Source: Rhodospirillaceae bacterium (GTDB taxonomy: Bacteria > Pseudomonadota > Alphaproteobacteria > Rhodospirillales > Rhodospirillaceae). Taken from it: 54,504 nt of DNA. The stretch is from positions 1 to 54,504 of the forward strand of contig CANJRD010000023.1 in assembly GCA_947476695.1 (NCBI GenBank). Direction: 5' to 3'. Made by a program: the position numbers and the translations under genes. The notes beneath the pieces are model-generated. The model was given only the letters and a program-made list of their open reading frames with translations, was not told where the DNA came from and did no database searches. Below, piece after piece: positions 17,083 through 24,193 of this stretch (within the stretch, counting starts at the first letter, position 1; every line of letters starts with the position of its first letter).

Positions 17083-17345
17083 GCAACGATTTCTTCTCGG
17101 GCGCGACGGCTGTCTTCTATTTCGTCGCGACGTTGGTCTTTTTGAAGTTCTGGCGGCGCACCGGTCAGGGATTGTTCCTGTGGTTCGCTCTCGCCTTCGG
17201 GGTGCTGGGCCTTCAGCCGATGATCGTCGGCGCGATGTCGCTCGACAGCGAACAAGAGAGCCAGCTATTCCTGCTGCGCCTTGTCGGGTTTCTGCTGATT
17301 ATCGTGGGTGTGATCTGGGCGAACCGGTCGTCCAGCAAGCGCTAA
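17079..17345 (+). CDS. DUF5985-like small membrane protein
   Basis: An 88-aa protein with about three membrane helices. The first half reads TAVFYFVATLVFLKFWRRTG then LFLWFALAFGVLGLQPMIVG, matching the FLrFWRrT pattern I associate with DUF5985. The last helix is LLRLVGFLLIIVGVIWANRS. It starts at GTG overlapping the stop of the upstream paralogue (GTGA), so the two are coupled and may form a heteromeric complex. No catalytic motif is seen. Its end overlaps the nusB stop region by 4 bp in convergent orientation. Function unknown. Confidence 0.7.
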   Translation: MSNDFFSGATAVFYFVATLVFLKFWRRTGQGLFLWFALAFGVLGLQPMIVGAMSLDSEQESQLFLLRLVGFLLIIVGVIWANRSSSKR

Positions 17346-17887
17346 GGCGCTGAAGCGTCCAGACGACCGAGCGCGCGCGCGACCTTATCCAGCACGGCGT
17401 TCACCATGCGCGGTTCCGCGCCATCGTAGAACGCGTGGGCGATATCGATGAATTCGCTGATAATCACTTTCGCCGGCGTATCGGTGCGCGTGAGGATCTC
17501 GGCGATGCCGGCGCGTAGGATTGCCTTCACGGTCATCTCCAGGCGCTCCCACGGCCATTCAGCCGACAAGCTGCCGCTGATCATGCCGTCGATCTCATCG
17601 CTGCGCTGCTCGAAACCGCGCACGATGGTGATCAGCGTTTCGGAATCCAATTCACCGACATTGACCGTAGACTCTTGTGCCGTGTCCGGATCCTCGGTCA
17701 TCAAGATGCCGCCGGTCAGGCCGGTCAGGAAATCCTTGATGACTCCAGACGCAGAGGCGCCGCTCGCTTCGATCTGATACAGCGCCTGCACGGCGGCCAG
17801 ACGGCCGGCATTGCGCGAGGCCGCGGTCGGCGGCTTCACGTCGGCAGAGGCGTTGTCGCCCGGGGCTTGCGCCGGCGTCGCGGTCAT
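17342..17887 (-). CDS. nusB: Transcription antitermination protein NusB
   Basis: A 181-aa all-helical RNA-binding protein that joins NusE(S10) on boxA RNA in rRNA antitermination. The arginine-rich start SRNAGRLAAVQALYQIEASG is the boxA-binding region. ILRAGIAEILTRTDTPAKVI and ISEFIDIAHAFYDGAEPRMV are the conserved C-terminal helices. The N-terminal extension of about 24 residues and the insert around residue 75 are longer than in E. coli. It follows ribH, the usual riboflavin-nusB pairing. Confidence 0.95.
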   Translation of the reverse strand: MTATPAQAPGDNASADVKPPTAASRNAGRLAAVQALYQIEASGASASGVIKDFLTGLTGGILMTEDPDTAQESTVNVGELDSETLITIVRGFEQRSDEIDGMISGSLSAEWPWERLEMTVKAILRAGIAEILTRTDTPAKVIISEFIDIAHAFYDGAEPRMVNAVLDKVARALGRLDASAP

Positions 17888-17956
17888 TGTGTCGGTGTCC
17901 TGGAATCTCGAGCTTGTGGCCGCTCAACTAGCAAACGCCACGCGCCAGGGGAAGGT

Positions 17957-18406
17957 TTATACTCCGAAGCCGCGCGCGACTTCGATCAAACGCAATGCGG
18001 CTTTCGCCGCGCGGCCGCCGGCATCGCCTTCCGCGGGATTGGCGCGATTTAATGCCAATTCCCACGTCGGACACGTGAGAATACCATTGCCGAGCGGAAT
18101 ATTGCATTCGAGGGCCACGCGCTGCACGCCCGCCATGGACTCACGGCAAACGTGTTCGTAGTGGTCCGTCTCGCCCTTCACAGCGCAGCCGAGCACGACG
18201 GCGCCCTCGAAGGCTTGCTTCCACGCACGATGGCCCTTCCACGCATACAGCAGCGTCGACGGCAGTTCGAGTATGCCCGGCACGGTGATGACTTCGCTGG
18301 TCGCGCCCGCGGTAATCAGGGCTGCCTGCGCGCCTTTTAGAAGATCGTCGCTGACCTCTTCGTAGAAGCGCGCTTCGATGATGAGGATGTGGGGTGTTTT
18401 GGACAT
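17957..18406 (-). CDS. ribH: 6,7-dimethyl-8-ribityllumazine synthase
   Basis: A 149-aa lumazine synthase that condenses 5-amino-6-ribitylaminouracil with 3,4-dihydroxybutanone 4-phosphate, the penultimate riboflavin step. It shows HILIIEARFYEEVSDDLLKG, EVITVPGILELPSTL and VVLGCAVKGETDHYEHVCRE, the last holding the catalytic His region. The end ELALNRANPAEGDAGGRAAK is canonical. It lies 7 bp downstream of the ribB gene and 69 bp upstream of nusB. Confidence 0.97.
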   Translation of the reverse strand: MSKTPHILIIEARFYEEVSDDLLKGAQAALITAGATSEVITVPGILELPSTLLYAWKGHRAWKQAFEGAVVLGCAVKGETDHYEHVCRESMAGVQRVALECNIPLGNGILTCPTWELALNRANPAEGDAGGRAAKAALRLIEVARGFGV

Positions 18407-18413
18407 TGAGGGA

Positions 18414-19550
18414 CTATGTGATGCGGCGCTGTTCGACGACCTCGAGGCCGTAACCTTCCAGCGCGATGATGACCTTGGACGTGTTGGTCAGCAGGACCAT
18501 TTTGCGGACCCCGAGGTCAACCAGGATTTGTGCGCCCACGCCATAATCCATCAGGCGCGAGGTGATTTCTTCTCCGCGCGAACTGGCGGCGACACGCTCC
18601 GCGATCGACGCGCCGGTCATGGTATCGCGCAGCGCGACGATGACGCCGCGCCCGTGACTGGCGATCATCTCCATCGCGCGATGAAGTTCGCCGGAACGTG
18701 TCGAATTCGCATCCAGGAACATATCGGTGAGAATCTGCACCTGATGCATGCGCACCATGACAGGCTCGCCGCTTTCGAGGTCGCCCTTCACGAGCGCAAT
18801 GTGTTCCTGCGCGGAAACCGCGTCCTTGTAGACCTTCAGCGACCAGTCGCCGCCGATCTGCGAGCGGAAAGTGGTTTCGGCCTCGCGGGTCACCAGCCGC
18901 TCGGTGCGGCGGCGGTACGCGATCAGGTCGGCGATGGTGCCGATCTTCAGGCCGTGCAGTTGGGCGAACTTCACCAGGTCCGGCAGACGTGCCATCGAGC
19001 CGTCGTCGTTCATAATCTCGCAGATCACGCCGGCCGGAATCAGCCCCGCGAGGCGTGAGATATCGACGGCCGCTTCGGTATGGCCGGCGCGCACCAGCAC
19101 GCCGCCTTCCTTGGCCATCAACGGGAATACGTGTCCCGGCGTCACGAGGTCTTCACGGGTGGAACCTGGATCGACCGCGACCCCAATGGTCCGCGCGCGA
19201 TCGGCGGCGGAGATGCCCGTCGTCACCCCGTCCCGCGCCTCGATGCTCAAGGTGAACGCCGTCGCATGGCGCAGCTGATTGTGCGCGGGCATCAGCGGGA
19301 GCCGAAGTTCCTCGCAGCGCTTCTTGGTCAGCGACAGGCAGATCAGGCCGCGACCGTACTTGGCCATGAAATTGATCGCATCCGGCGTCGCCATCTGCGC
19401 CGGGATTATGAGATCGCCCTCGTTCTCCCGGTTCTCGTCGTCGACCAGGATGTACATCCGGCCATTGCGCGCGTCGTCGATGATCTCTTCGACGCTGGAG
19501 AGATATTCATTGAGGTCGGCGTGGGGGCGCGTGGTGTCTGGCACGGTCAA
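18414..19550 (-). CDS. ribB: 3,4-dihydroxy-2-butanone 4-phosphate synthase with degenerate RibA-like domain
   Basis: A 378-aa fusion. Residues about 12-215 are RibB, which makes dihydroxybutanone phosphate from ribulose 5-phosphate: ILVDDENRENEGDLIIPAQ, MPAHNQLRHATAFTLSIEA, TTGISAADRARTIGVAVD and RAGHTEAAVDISRLAGL. Residues about 225-375 align with GTP cyclohydrolase II by layout, but the zinc-binding cysteines and the usual SECLTGD and RCDCG motifs are absent; the equivalent region reads MHQVQILTDMFLDANSTRSG. The second domain is therefore probably not a cyclohydrolase, and a separate RibA is expected elsewhere. Its start overlaps the ribE stop. Confidence 0.93.
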   Translation of the reverse strand: MTVPDTTRPHADLNEYLSSVEEIIDDARNGRMYILVDDENRENEGDLIIPAQMATPDAINFMAKYGRGLICLSLTKKRCEELRLPLMPAHNQLRHATAFTLSIEARDGVTTGISAADRARTIGVAVDPGSTREDLVTPGHVFPLMAKEGGVLVRAGHTEAAVDISRLAGLIPAGVICEIMNDDGSMARLPDLVKFAQLHGLKIGTIADLIAYRRRTERLVTREAETTFRSQIGGDWSLKVYKDAVSAQEHIALVKGDLESGEPVMVRMHQVQILTDMFLDANSTRSGELHRAMEMIASHGRGVIVALRDTMTGASIAERVAASSRGEEITSRLMDYGVGAQILVDLGVRKMVLLTNTSKVIIALEGYGLEVVEQRRIT

Positions 19551-20185
19551 CTCGGATTGCGGCGGGCAGCCACCGCGTCTTGGTTCAACAAGCGCGCAAC
19601 ATAGCGTGCCATCAAATCGATTTCCACGTTCAGGCGACCGCCGGCCTGTAAGTGCCCGAAGGTTGTGACGGCCTGGGTGTGCGGGATGATATTCACACCA
19701 AAAACCGTGCCCTCGGGGGTGTCGGCGACGTCATTTACGGTCAGCGACACGCCGTCCAGGGCCACAGAACCCTTGGCCGCGATACTTACGCCCAGGTTGC
19801 GGGACACGGCGATCTCGTAACGGATGGAACTGCCATCCGGGCGCACGCCCGCCACTTTCGCGACCGCATCGACGTGCCCGGAGACGATATGCCCGCCGAT
19901 CTCGTCGCCGAGTTTCATCGAGCGTTCGAGATTGATGCGCGTGCCCTTCTTCCAGTCCGCGAGCGTGGTCTTGGACAGCGTCTCTTCCGACACGTCGACA
20001 TCGAACCAGTTCGGACCCTTGGCGACGACGGTGAGGCAGCAACCGTTACAGGCGATTGAAGCGCCGTCGGCGATACCGGCGGTGACATACGATGTGCCGA
20101 TGCGGAAGCGACGGTCCCGCTTGCCGGGCACGGTTTCCGTGACGTCTTCGATCCGGCCGAGGTCGGTGACGATACCGGTGAACAT
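19547..20185 (-). CDS. ribE: Riboflavin synthase alpha subunit
   Basis: A 212-aa enzyme that dismutates two lumazines to riboflavin. It has two lumazine-binding repeats: MFTGIVTDLGRIEDV opens the first and GDEIGGHIVSGHVDAVAKV the second, with SIACNGCCLTVVA and SVALDGVSLTVNDVA as the matching repeat segments. ATG 20185 is preferred since GGAG lies 5 nt upstream; a GTG at 20191 overlapping the ribD stop (GTGA) is also possible. Coupled to ribD upstream and ribB downstream. Confidence 0.95.
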   Translation of the reverse strand: MFTGIVTDLGRIEDVTETVPGKRDRRFRIGTSYVTAGIADGASIACNGCCLTVVAKGPNWFDVDVSEETLSKTTLADWKKGTRINLERSMKLGDEIGGHIVSGHVDAVAKVAGVRPDGSSIRYEIAVSRNLGVSIAAKGSVALDGVSLTVNDVADTPEGTVFGVNIIPHTQAVTTFGHLQAGGRLNVEIDLMARYVARLLNQDAVAARRNPS

Positions 20186-20187
20186 CT

Positions 20188-21297
20188 TCACTCCGTGCGA
20201 TCGAACAGTTCGAGCGTATCACTGCCTAACGTCATCGCACCCGTGCGCTTGAAGCGCGGCGCGTCGGCCAGGCGGGTGATGTCGAGCGCGCCGAGGCCGG
20301 GACGCGCATCCGCGCCCAGCGCCGTCGCGGCCCGGAACCAAGCGAGCTGGTCGATCAAATGGGCCTTCAGAAACGCCGCCGCAAGCCGTCCGCCGCCTTC
20401 GATCAACACGCGGGTCAGGCCGCGCGCGCTGAGCATCTTGGCGCAGACTTGGGCAAAGGCCGCGTCTTCGGCCGCCTCCCCGACTTCGATGACCTGCACG
20501 CCGAGCTGTGCGAGCGCCGCACCGCGCGCCTTCGCGGCCTCCGCCGTGGTCAGCACCCAGGTCGGGGCCGCCTGCGCCGACGTGGCGAGCTGCGATGCCG
20601 GCGATAAGCGCAGACGCCGGTCGATAACGACCCGGACCTTCGGACGCCCCTGATAGCCATCCAGGCGGCAGGTCAGCGCCGGATCGTCCGCGAGCGCGGT
20701 CTCCGATCCGACCAGGATCGCGTCATGGCGCGCGCGTAGCACCTGCCCCACACCGCGGGCGGCTGCGCCTGTAATCCATTTGCTTTCGCCGGACGCGGTC
20801 GCGATCCGGGCATCGAGCGTGGTCGCGGTCTTCAGCGTGAACAGCGGACGGCCTTCGCCCGCATGCAACAGATAGCCCCGATTGAGGGCGCGGGCTTCGG
20901 TCTCGAGCAGCCCCTCGTCTACCGCGATCTGGGCGGCGCGCAGCTTGGCCAGCCCGCTGCCGTTCACGCGTGGATCGGGATCGCCGGTCGCGGCGACGAC
21001 ACGGGCGACGCCGGCGGCCACGAGCGCGTCGGAGCACGGCGGCGTTTTGCCGTGATGGCTGCAAGGCTCAAGCGTCACATAGGCTGTGGCGCCGCGGGCC
21101 GCCGCGCCGGCGAACGCCAGGGCTTCGGTCTCCGCATGGGGGCGTCCCCCGGTCTGGGTCCGGCCCCGCCCCACGACGATGCCGTCGCGCACGATGACGC
21201 AGCCAACCGACGGATTGGGCCAGGTATCGCCAAGGCCGCGCTCCGCCAGCGCGAGCGCGGCGGTCATGTGTGCACGATCTTGCGGAGTTGGCGTCAT
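20188..21297 (-). CDS. ribD: Bifunctional riboflavin deaminase/reductase RibD
   Basis: A 369-aa enzyme with an N-terminal deaminase and a C-terminal reductase acting on the pyrimidine intermediate of riboflavin synthesis. The zinc site is visible as RPHAETEALAFAGAAARG and VTLEPCSHHGKTPPCSDALV. The reductase half has TLKTATTLDARIATASGESK and then RVLIEGGGRLAAAFLKA. ATG 21297 is taken as the start; 21324 is an alternative with no stronger ribosome site. It lies between nrdR and ribE in one minus-strand run. Confidence 0.95.
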   Translation of the reverse strand: MTPTPQDRAHMTAALALAERGLGDTWPNPSVGCVIVRDGIVVGRGRTQTGGRPHAETEALAFAGAAARGATAYVTLEPCSHHGKTPPCSDALVAAGVARVVAATGDPDPRVNGSGLAKLRAAQIAVDEGLLETEARALNRGYLLHAGEGRPLFTLKTATTLDARIATASGESKWITGAAARGVGQVLRARHDAILVGSETALADDPALTCRLDGYQGRPKVRVVIDRRLRLSPASQLATSAQAAPTWVLTTAEAAKARGAALAQLGVQVIEVGEAAEDAAFAQVCAKMLSARGLTRVLIEGGGRLAAAFLKAHLIDQLAWFRAATALGADARPGLGALDITRLADAPRFKRTGAMTLGSDTLELFDRTE

Positions 21298-21364
21298 GGT
21301 CACGGGAACGATCTCAGCACACACCGGGACGCCGGTCGTGCGCGATCAGATGAAAGCCCGCGGC

Positions 21365-21838
21365 TTAGGTATCGTCGTCGCGGCGTGAAGGCTCAGCGAG
21401 ATTCTCAACGAACGACTCGAAGTCTTTGACTTCGCGGAAGTTCTTGTACACCGACGCGAAGCGAACGTAAGCGACTTTGTCGAGACCCTGCAGGGCTTCC
21501 ATGACCATCTCACCAATGGTCGACGAGGCCACTTCAGCTTCACCCAAACTCTCAAGACGACGTTGGATCGAATTGACGATGCGCTCAATGCGCTCCTCGT
21601 CCACCGGACGCTTCCGGCAGGCGGTGATGAGCGAACGGGCGATCTTGTCGCGGTCGAAAGGAATGCGCTGGCCGTTCTTTTTCACGACCGTCAGCTCGCG
21701 CAGTTGGATGCGCTCGAACGTCGTGAAACGCGCGCCACAGGCCGAACAGAAACGCCGACGCCGAATGGCGGAGTTATCCTCCGTCGGCCGCGAATCCTTC
21801 ACCTGAGTGTCCGGATTAGCGCAGTAAGGACACCGCAT
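21365..21838 (-). CDS. nrdR: Transcriptional repressor NrdR
   Basis: A 157-aa ATP/dATP-sensing repressor of ribonucleotide reductase genes. The N-terminal zinc ribbon is [17 protein letters not shown] then [17 protein letters not shown], with two CxxC pairs. The ATP-cone follows: [20 protein letters not shown] and [20 protein letters not shown]. The acidic C-terminal tail is typical. It lies between glyA and ribD, the standard alphaproteobacterial position. No NrdR box pair was identified in this window. Confidence 0.97.
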   Translation of the reverse strand: MRCPYCANPDTQVKDSRPTEDNSAIRRRRFCSACGARFTTFERIQLRELTVVKKNGQRIPFDRDKIARSLITACRKRPVDEERIERIVNSIQRRLESLGEAEVASSTIGEMVMEALQGLDKVAYVRFASVYKNFREVKDFESFVENLAEPSRRDDDT

Positions 21839-21939
21839 CCCTCAACTCCCCCTCAACCGAGCCCGTCGCTGGGTTCGAATGTGACCCCAATTTATTGATA
21901 CTCCACTAACTTCCAAGCTAAATGTGGGGCCTGGACGTA

Positions 21940-23223
21940 TTACTGGTAGATCGGGAAGCGACGGCACAGATCCCGGACCCGCGCCTTCACTGACTGTTCG
22001 ACCGCCTTCATGTCGTTGCGCTGGGCGGAATGGGCGTCCAGCACCTCGACGATCAGCTCACCGACCAGCTTGAACTCGGCCGTACCGAAGCCACGGGTCG
22101 TCGCCGCCGGGCTGCCCAGACGGATGCCCGAGGTCACCGTGTACTTCTCCGGATCCTGCGGGATGCCGTTCTTGTTGCAGGTGATGCCGGCCTCTTCGAG
22201 CATCTTCTCGACTAGGTTTCCGGTCAGCTTCTTCGGGCGCAGGTCGACCAGCATTAAGTGGCTGTCCGTGCCCCCGGAGATGATCTTCAGCCCGCCCTGG
22301 GTCAGCGTCTCGGCCAGGATCTTGGCGTTGTCGATGACGCTCTTGGCATAGGTCTTGAACTCCGGCTTCAGCGCCTCGCCGAAGGCCACCGCCTTGCCGG
22401 CGATGACGTGCATCAGCGGGCCGCCCTGGTTGCCGGGGAACACGGCGGAATTGATCTTTTTGGCGATGTCCTCGCGGTTGGTCAGGATCATGCCGCCGCG
22501 CGGGCCGCGCAGCGTCTTGTGCGTCGTGGTCGTGACCACGTCCGCATGCGGCAGCGGGCTCGGGTAAAGGCCAGCCGCGACCAGACCGGCGAAGTGCGCC
22601 ATGTCGACCATGAAGAACGCGCCGACGCTGTCGGCAATCTTGCGGAAGCGCGCGAAGTCGATCACGCGGCTGTAGGCGGAACCGCCGGCGATGATCAGCT
22701 TCGGCTTCTGTTCCAGCGCCACCTTCTCGACCTGATCGTAGTCGATCAGATGCGTTTCCGGATGAACGCCGTAGGACACAACCTTGAACCACTTGCCGGA
22801 AACGTTGGCCGGCGAGCCGTGCGTGAGGTGCCCGCCCGCGGACAGGTCCATGCCCATGAAGGTGTCGCCCGGTTGCAGCAGCGCCAGGAACACGGCGGCA
22901 TTGGCCTGCGCGCCGGCATGCGGCTGAACGTTGGCGAAGCCGCAATCGAACAGCTTCTTGGCCCGGTCGATGGCGAGCTGTTCGGCGATGTCGACGAATT
23001 CGCAGCCGCCGTAGTAGCGCTTGCCCGGATAGCCCTCGGCGTACTTGTTGGTGAGGCAGGACCCCACCGCCTCCAGCACTGCGCGGCTGACGATGTTCTC
23101 GGAAGCGATCAGCTCGATCTGGGTCTGCTGACGCTCCAGTTCGAGGCTGATCGACTTCATCACCTCGGGGTCGGACTCAGCCAGGCTTTTGCTGAAGAAC
23201 GCGGGCGAAACGTGACGATCCAT
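21940..23223 (-). CDS. glyA: Serine hydroxymethyltransferase
   Basis: A 427-aa PLP enzyme interconverting serine and glycine with tetrahydrofolate, the main one-carbon source. The PLP lysine is in [60 protein letters not shown] and [20 protein letters not shown] are conserved. Length and domain order are normal. It lies 42 bp downstream of rpiB and about 100 bp upstream of nrdR. Confidence 0.98.
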   Translation of the reverse strand: MDRHVSPAFFSKSLAESDPEVMKSISLELERQQTQIELIASENIVSRAVLEAVGSCLTNKYAEGYPGKRYYGGCEFVDIAEQLAIDRAKKLFDCGFANVQPHAGAQANAAVFLALLQPGDTFMGMDLSAGGHLTHGSPANVSGKWFKVVSYGVHPETHLIDYDQVEKVALEQKPKLIIAGGSAYSRVIDFARFRKIADSVGAFFMVDMAHFAGLVAAGLYPSPLPHADVVTTTTHKTLRGPRGGMILTNREDIAKKINSAVFPGNQGGPLMHVIAGKAVAFGEALKPEFKTYAKSVIDNAKILAETLTQGGLKIISGGTDSHLMLVDLRPKKLTGNLVEKMLEEAGITCNKNGIPQDPEKYTVTSGIRLGSPAATTRGFGTAEFKLVGELIVEVLDAHSAQRNDMKAVEQSVKARVRDLCRRFPIYQ

Positions 23224-23265
23224 GGAAGTCCTTTGTAAAAAAGGCGCGCGTGAACGCGGGTGGGC

Positions 23266-23730
23266 TTAACCGAGCTTGGCGACGCGGCCGGCATGGCGGC
23301 CGCCTGCGAACGGTGTATCGAGAAAAGTCTTCAGCATCGCGCGGGCTTGCGCGTGGCCGTGAAGCCGGGCGCCCAGGGCGATGATATTGGCGTCATTGTG
23401 TTCGCGGGCCAGGGCCGCGGTGTTGTCGTCGTGAACAAGCGCCGCGCGCGCGCCGGGAATGCGATTGGCCGCAATCGAAATGCCGATGCCGCTGCCGCAG
23501 ACGGCAACGCCGGCTTTCGCGCGACCATCGCTTACGGCCTGGCCCAGGGCCTTGCCGAAGTCGGGATAATCGACCGACGCCGTGCCATTGGTACCCAGAT
23601 CGAGCACCTTGAAGCCAAGCTGCGCGAGGTCGCCTTTGAGCTGTTCTTTGAGCTCAAAGCCGGCGTGATCGCTGGCGACGGCGACGGTGTCGCCCGCTTG
23701 GGCGATCCGAGAGGCGGCTGTGTCTGACAT
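23266..23730 (-). CDS. rpiB: Ribose-5-phosphate isomerase B
   Basis: A 154-aa isomerase of the RpiB/LacA family, converting ribose 5-phosphate and ribulose 5-phosphate. AVASDHAGFELKEQLKG carries the substrate-binding Asp-His, and AGVAVCGSGIGISIAANRIP carries the catalytic Cys. HDDNTAALAREHNDANIIAL and GARLHG complete the family pattern. ATG 23730 gives the usual N-terminus, though an ATG at 23748 has a better-placed GGGA. Ribulose 5-phosphate also feeds RibB in the adjacent riboflavin run. Confidence 0.95.
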   Translation of the reverse strand: MSDTAASRIAQAGDTVAVASDHAGFELKEQLKGDLAQLGFKVLDLGTNGTASVDYPDFGKALGQAVSDGRAKAGVAVCGSGIGISIAANRIPGARAALVHDDNTAALAREHNDANIIALGARLHGHAQARAMLKTFLDTPFAGGRHAGRVAKLG

Positions 23731-23807
23731 GCGCGGGGAATACCACATGTCGAGGGTTCCCGCCAATGCGCCCCAACCTATTGGATTTGTTAGCCGATTT
23801 CCGCCGA

Positions 23808-24059
23808 TTAGGTGCCGGACCCGAACTTACGGGCCAGCGCCGCCCGCAGCTTACGCAGCGCGTTCTGTTTCAAGGTGAACTCGGTCATGGCCGGCGAACC
23901 CATCACGACCACCTCCGTATTGGTGGCGACATGCACCGCCGAGACCTTCACCGCGTTTCCCATGACGACGATCTCGAACAGAACTTCGTTCGCGTCGTCA
24001 CTCCAGTTTTGCTTGCTGTCGGTCATGCTGATGCAGATGGTTCGCGGTGTGTTGATCAT
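23808..24059 (-). CDS. Small conserved protein, DUF6898-like
   Basis: An 83-aa protein with no signal peptide. The core VLFEIVVMGNAVKVSAVHVA then NTEVVVMGSPAMTEFTLKQN is a compact beta-rich sheet followed by a basic helix RKLRAALARKFG. I associate this with DUF6898, a small alphaproteobacterial family of unknown function. ATG 24059 is chosen because GAGGGG lies 5 nt upstream; ATG 24026 is possible. It is divergent from the acylase gene, with 134 bp between. Confidence 0.75.
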   Translation of the reverse strand: MINTPRTICISMTDSKQNWSDDANEVLFEIVVMGNAVKVSAVHVATNTEVVVMGSPAMTEFTLKQNALRKLRAALARKFGSGT

Positions 24060-24193
24060 AGTACCCCTCGTCATGCTGGGCGCGAAGCGCCGAGCATCCA
24101 GAGGTTTCACTTTTCTGTTTCGTTCAACGTCACCATAAAACCGGGATCCTCACGGTCCGACGACCGCAAGGATGACGAAATGGAGAGGCTCTT

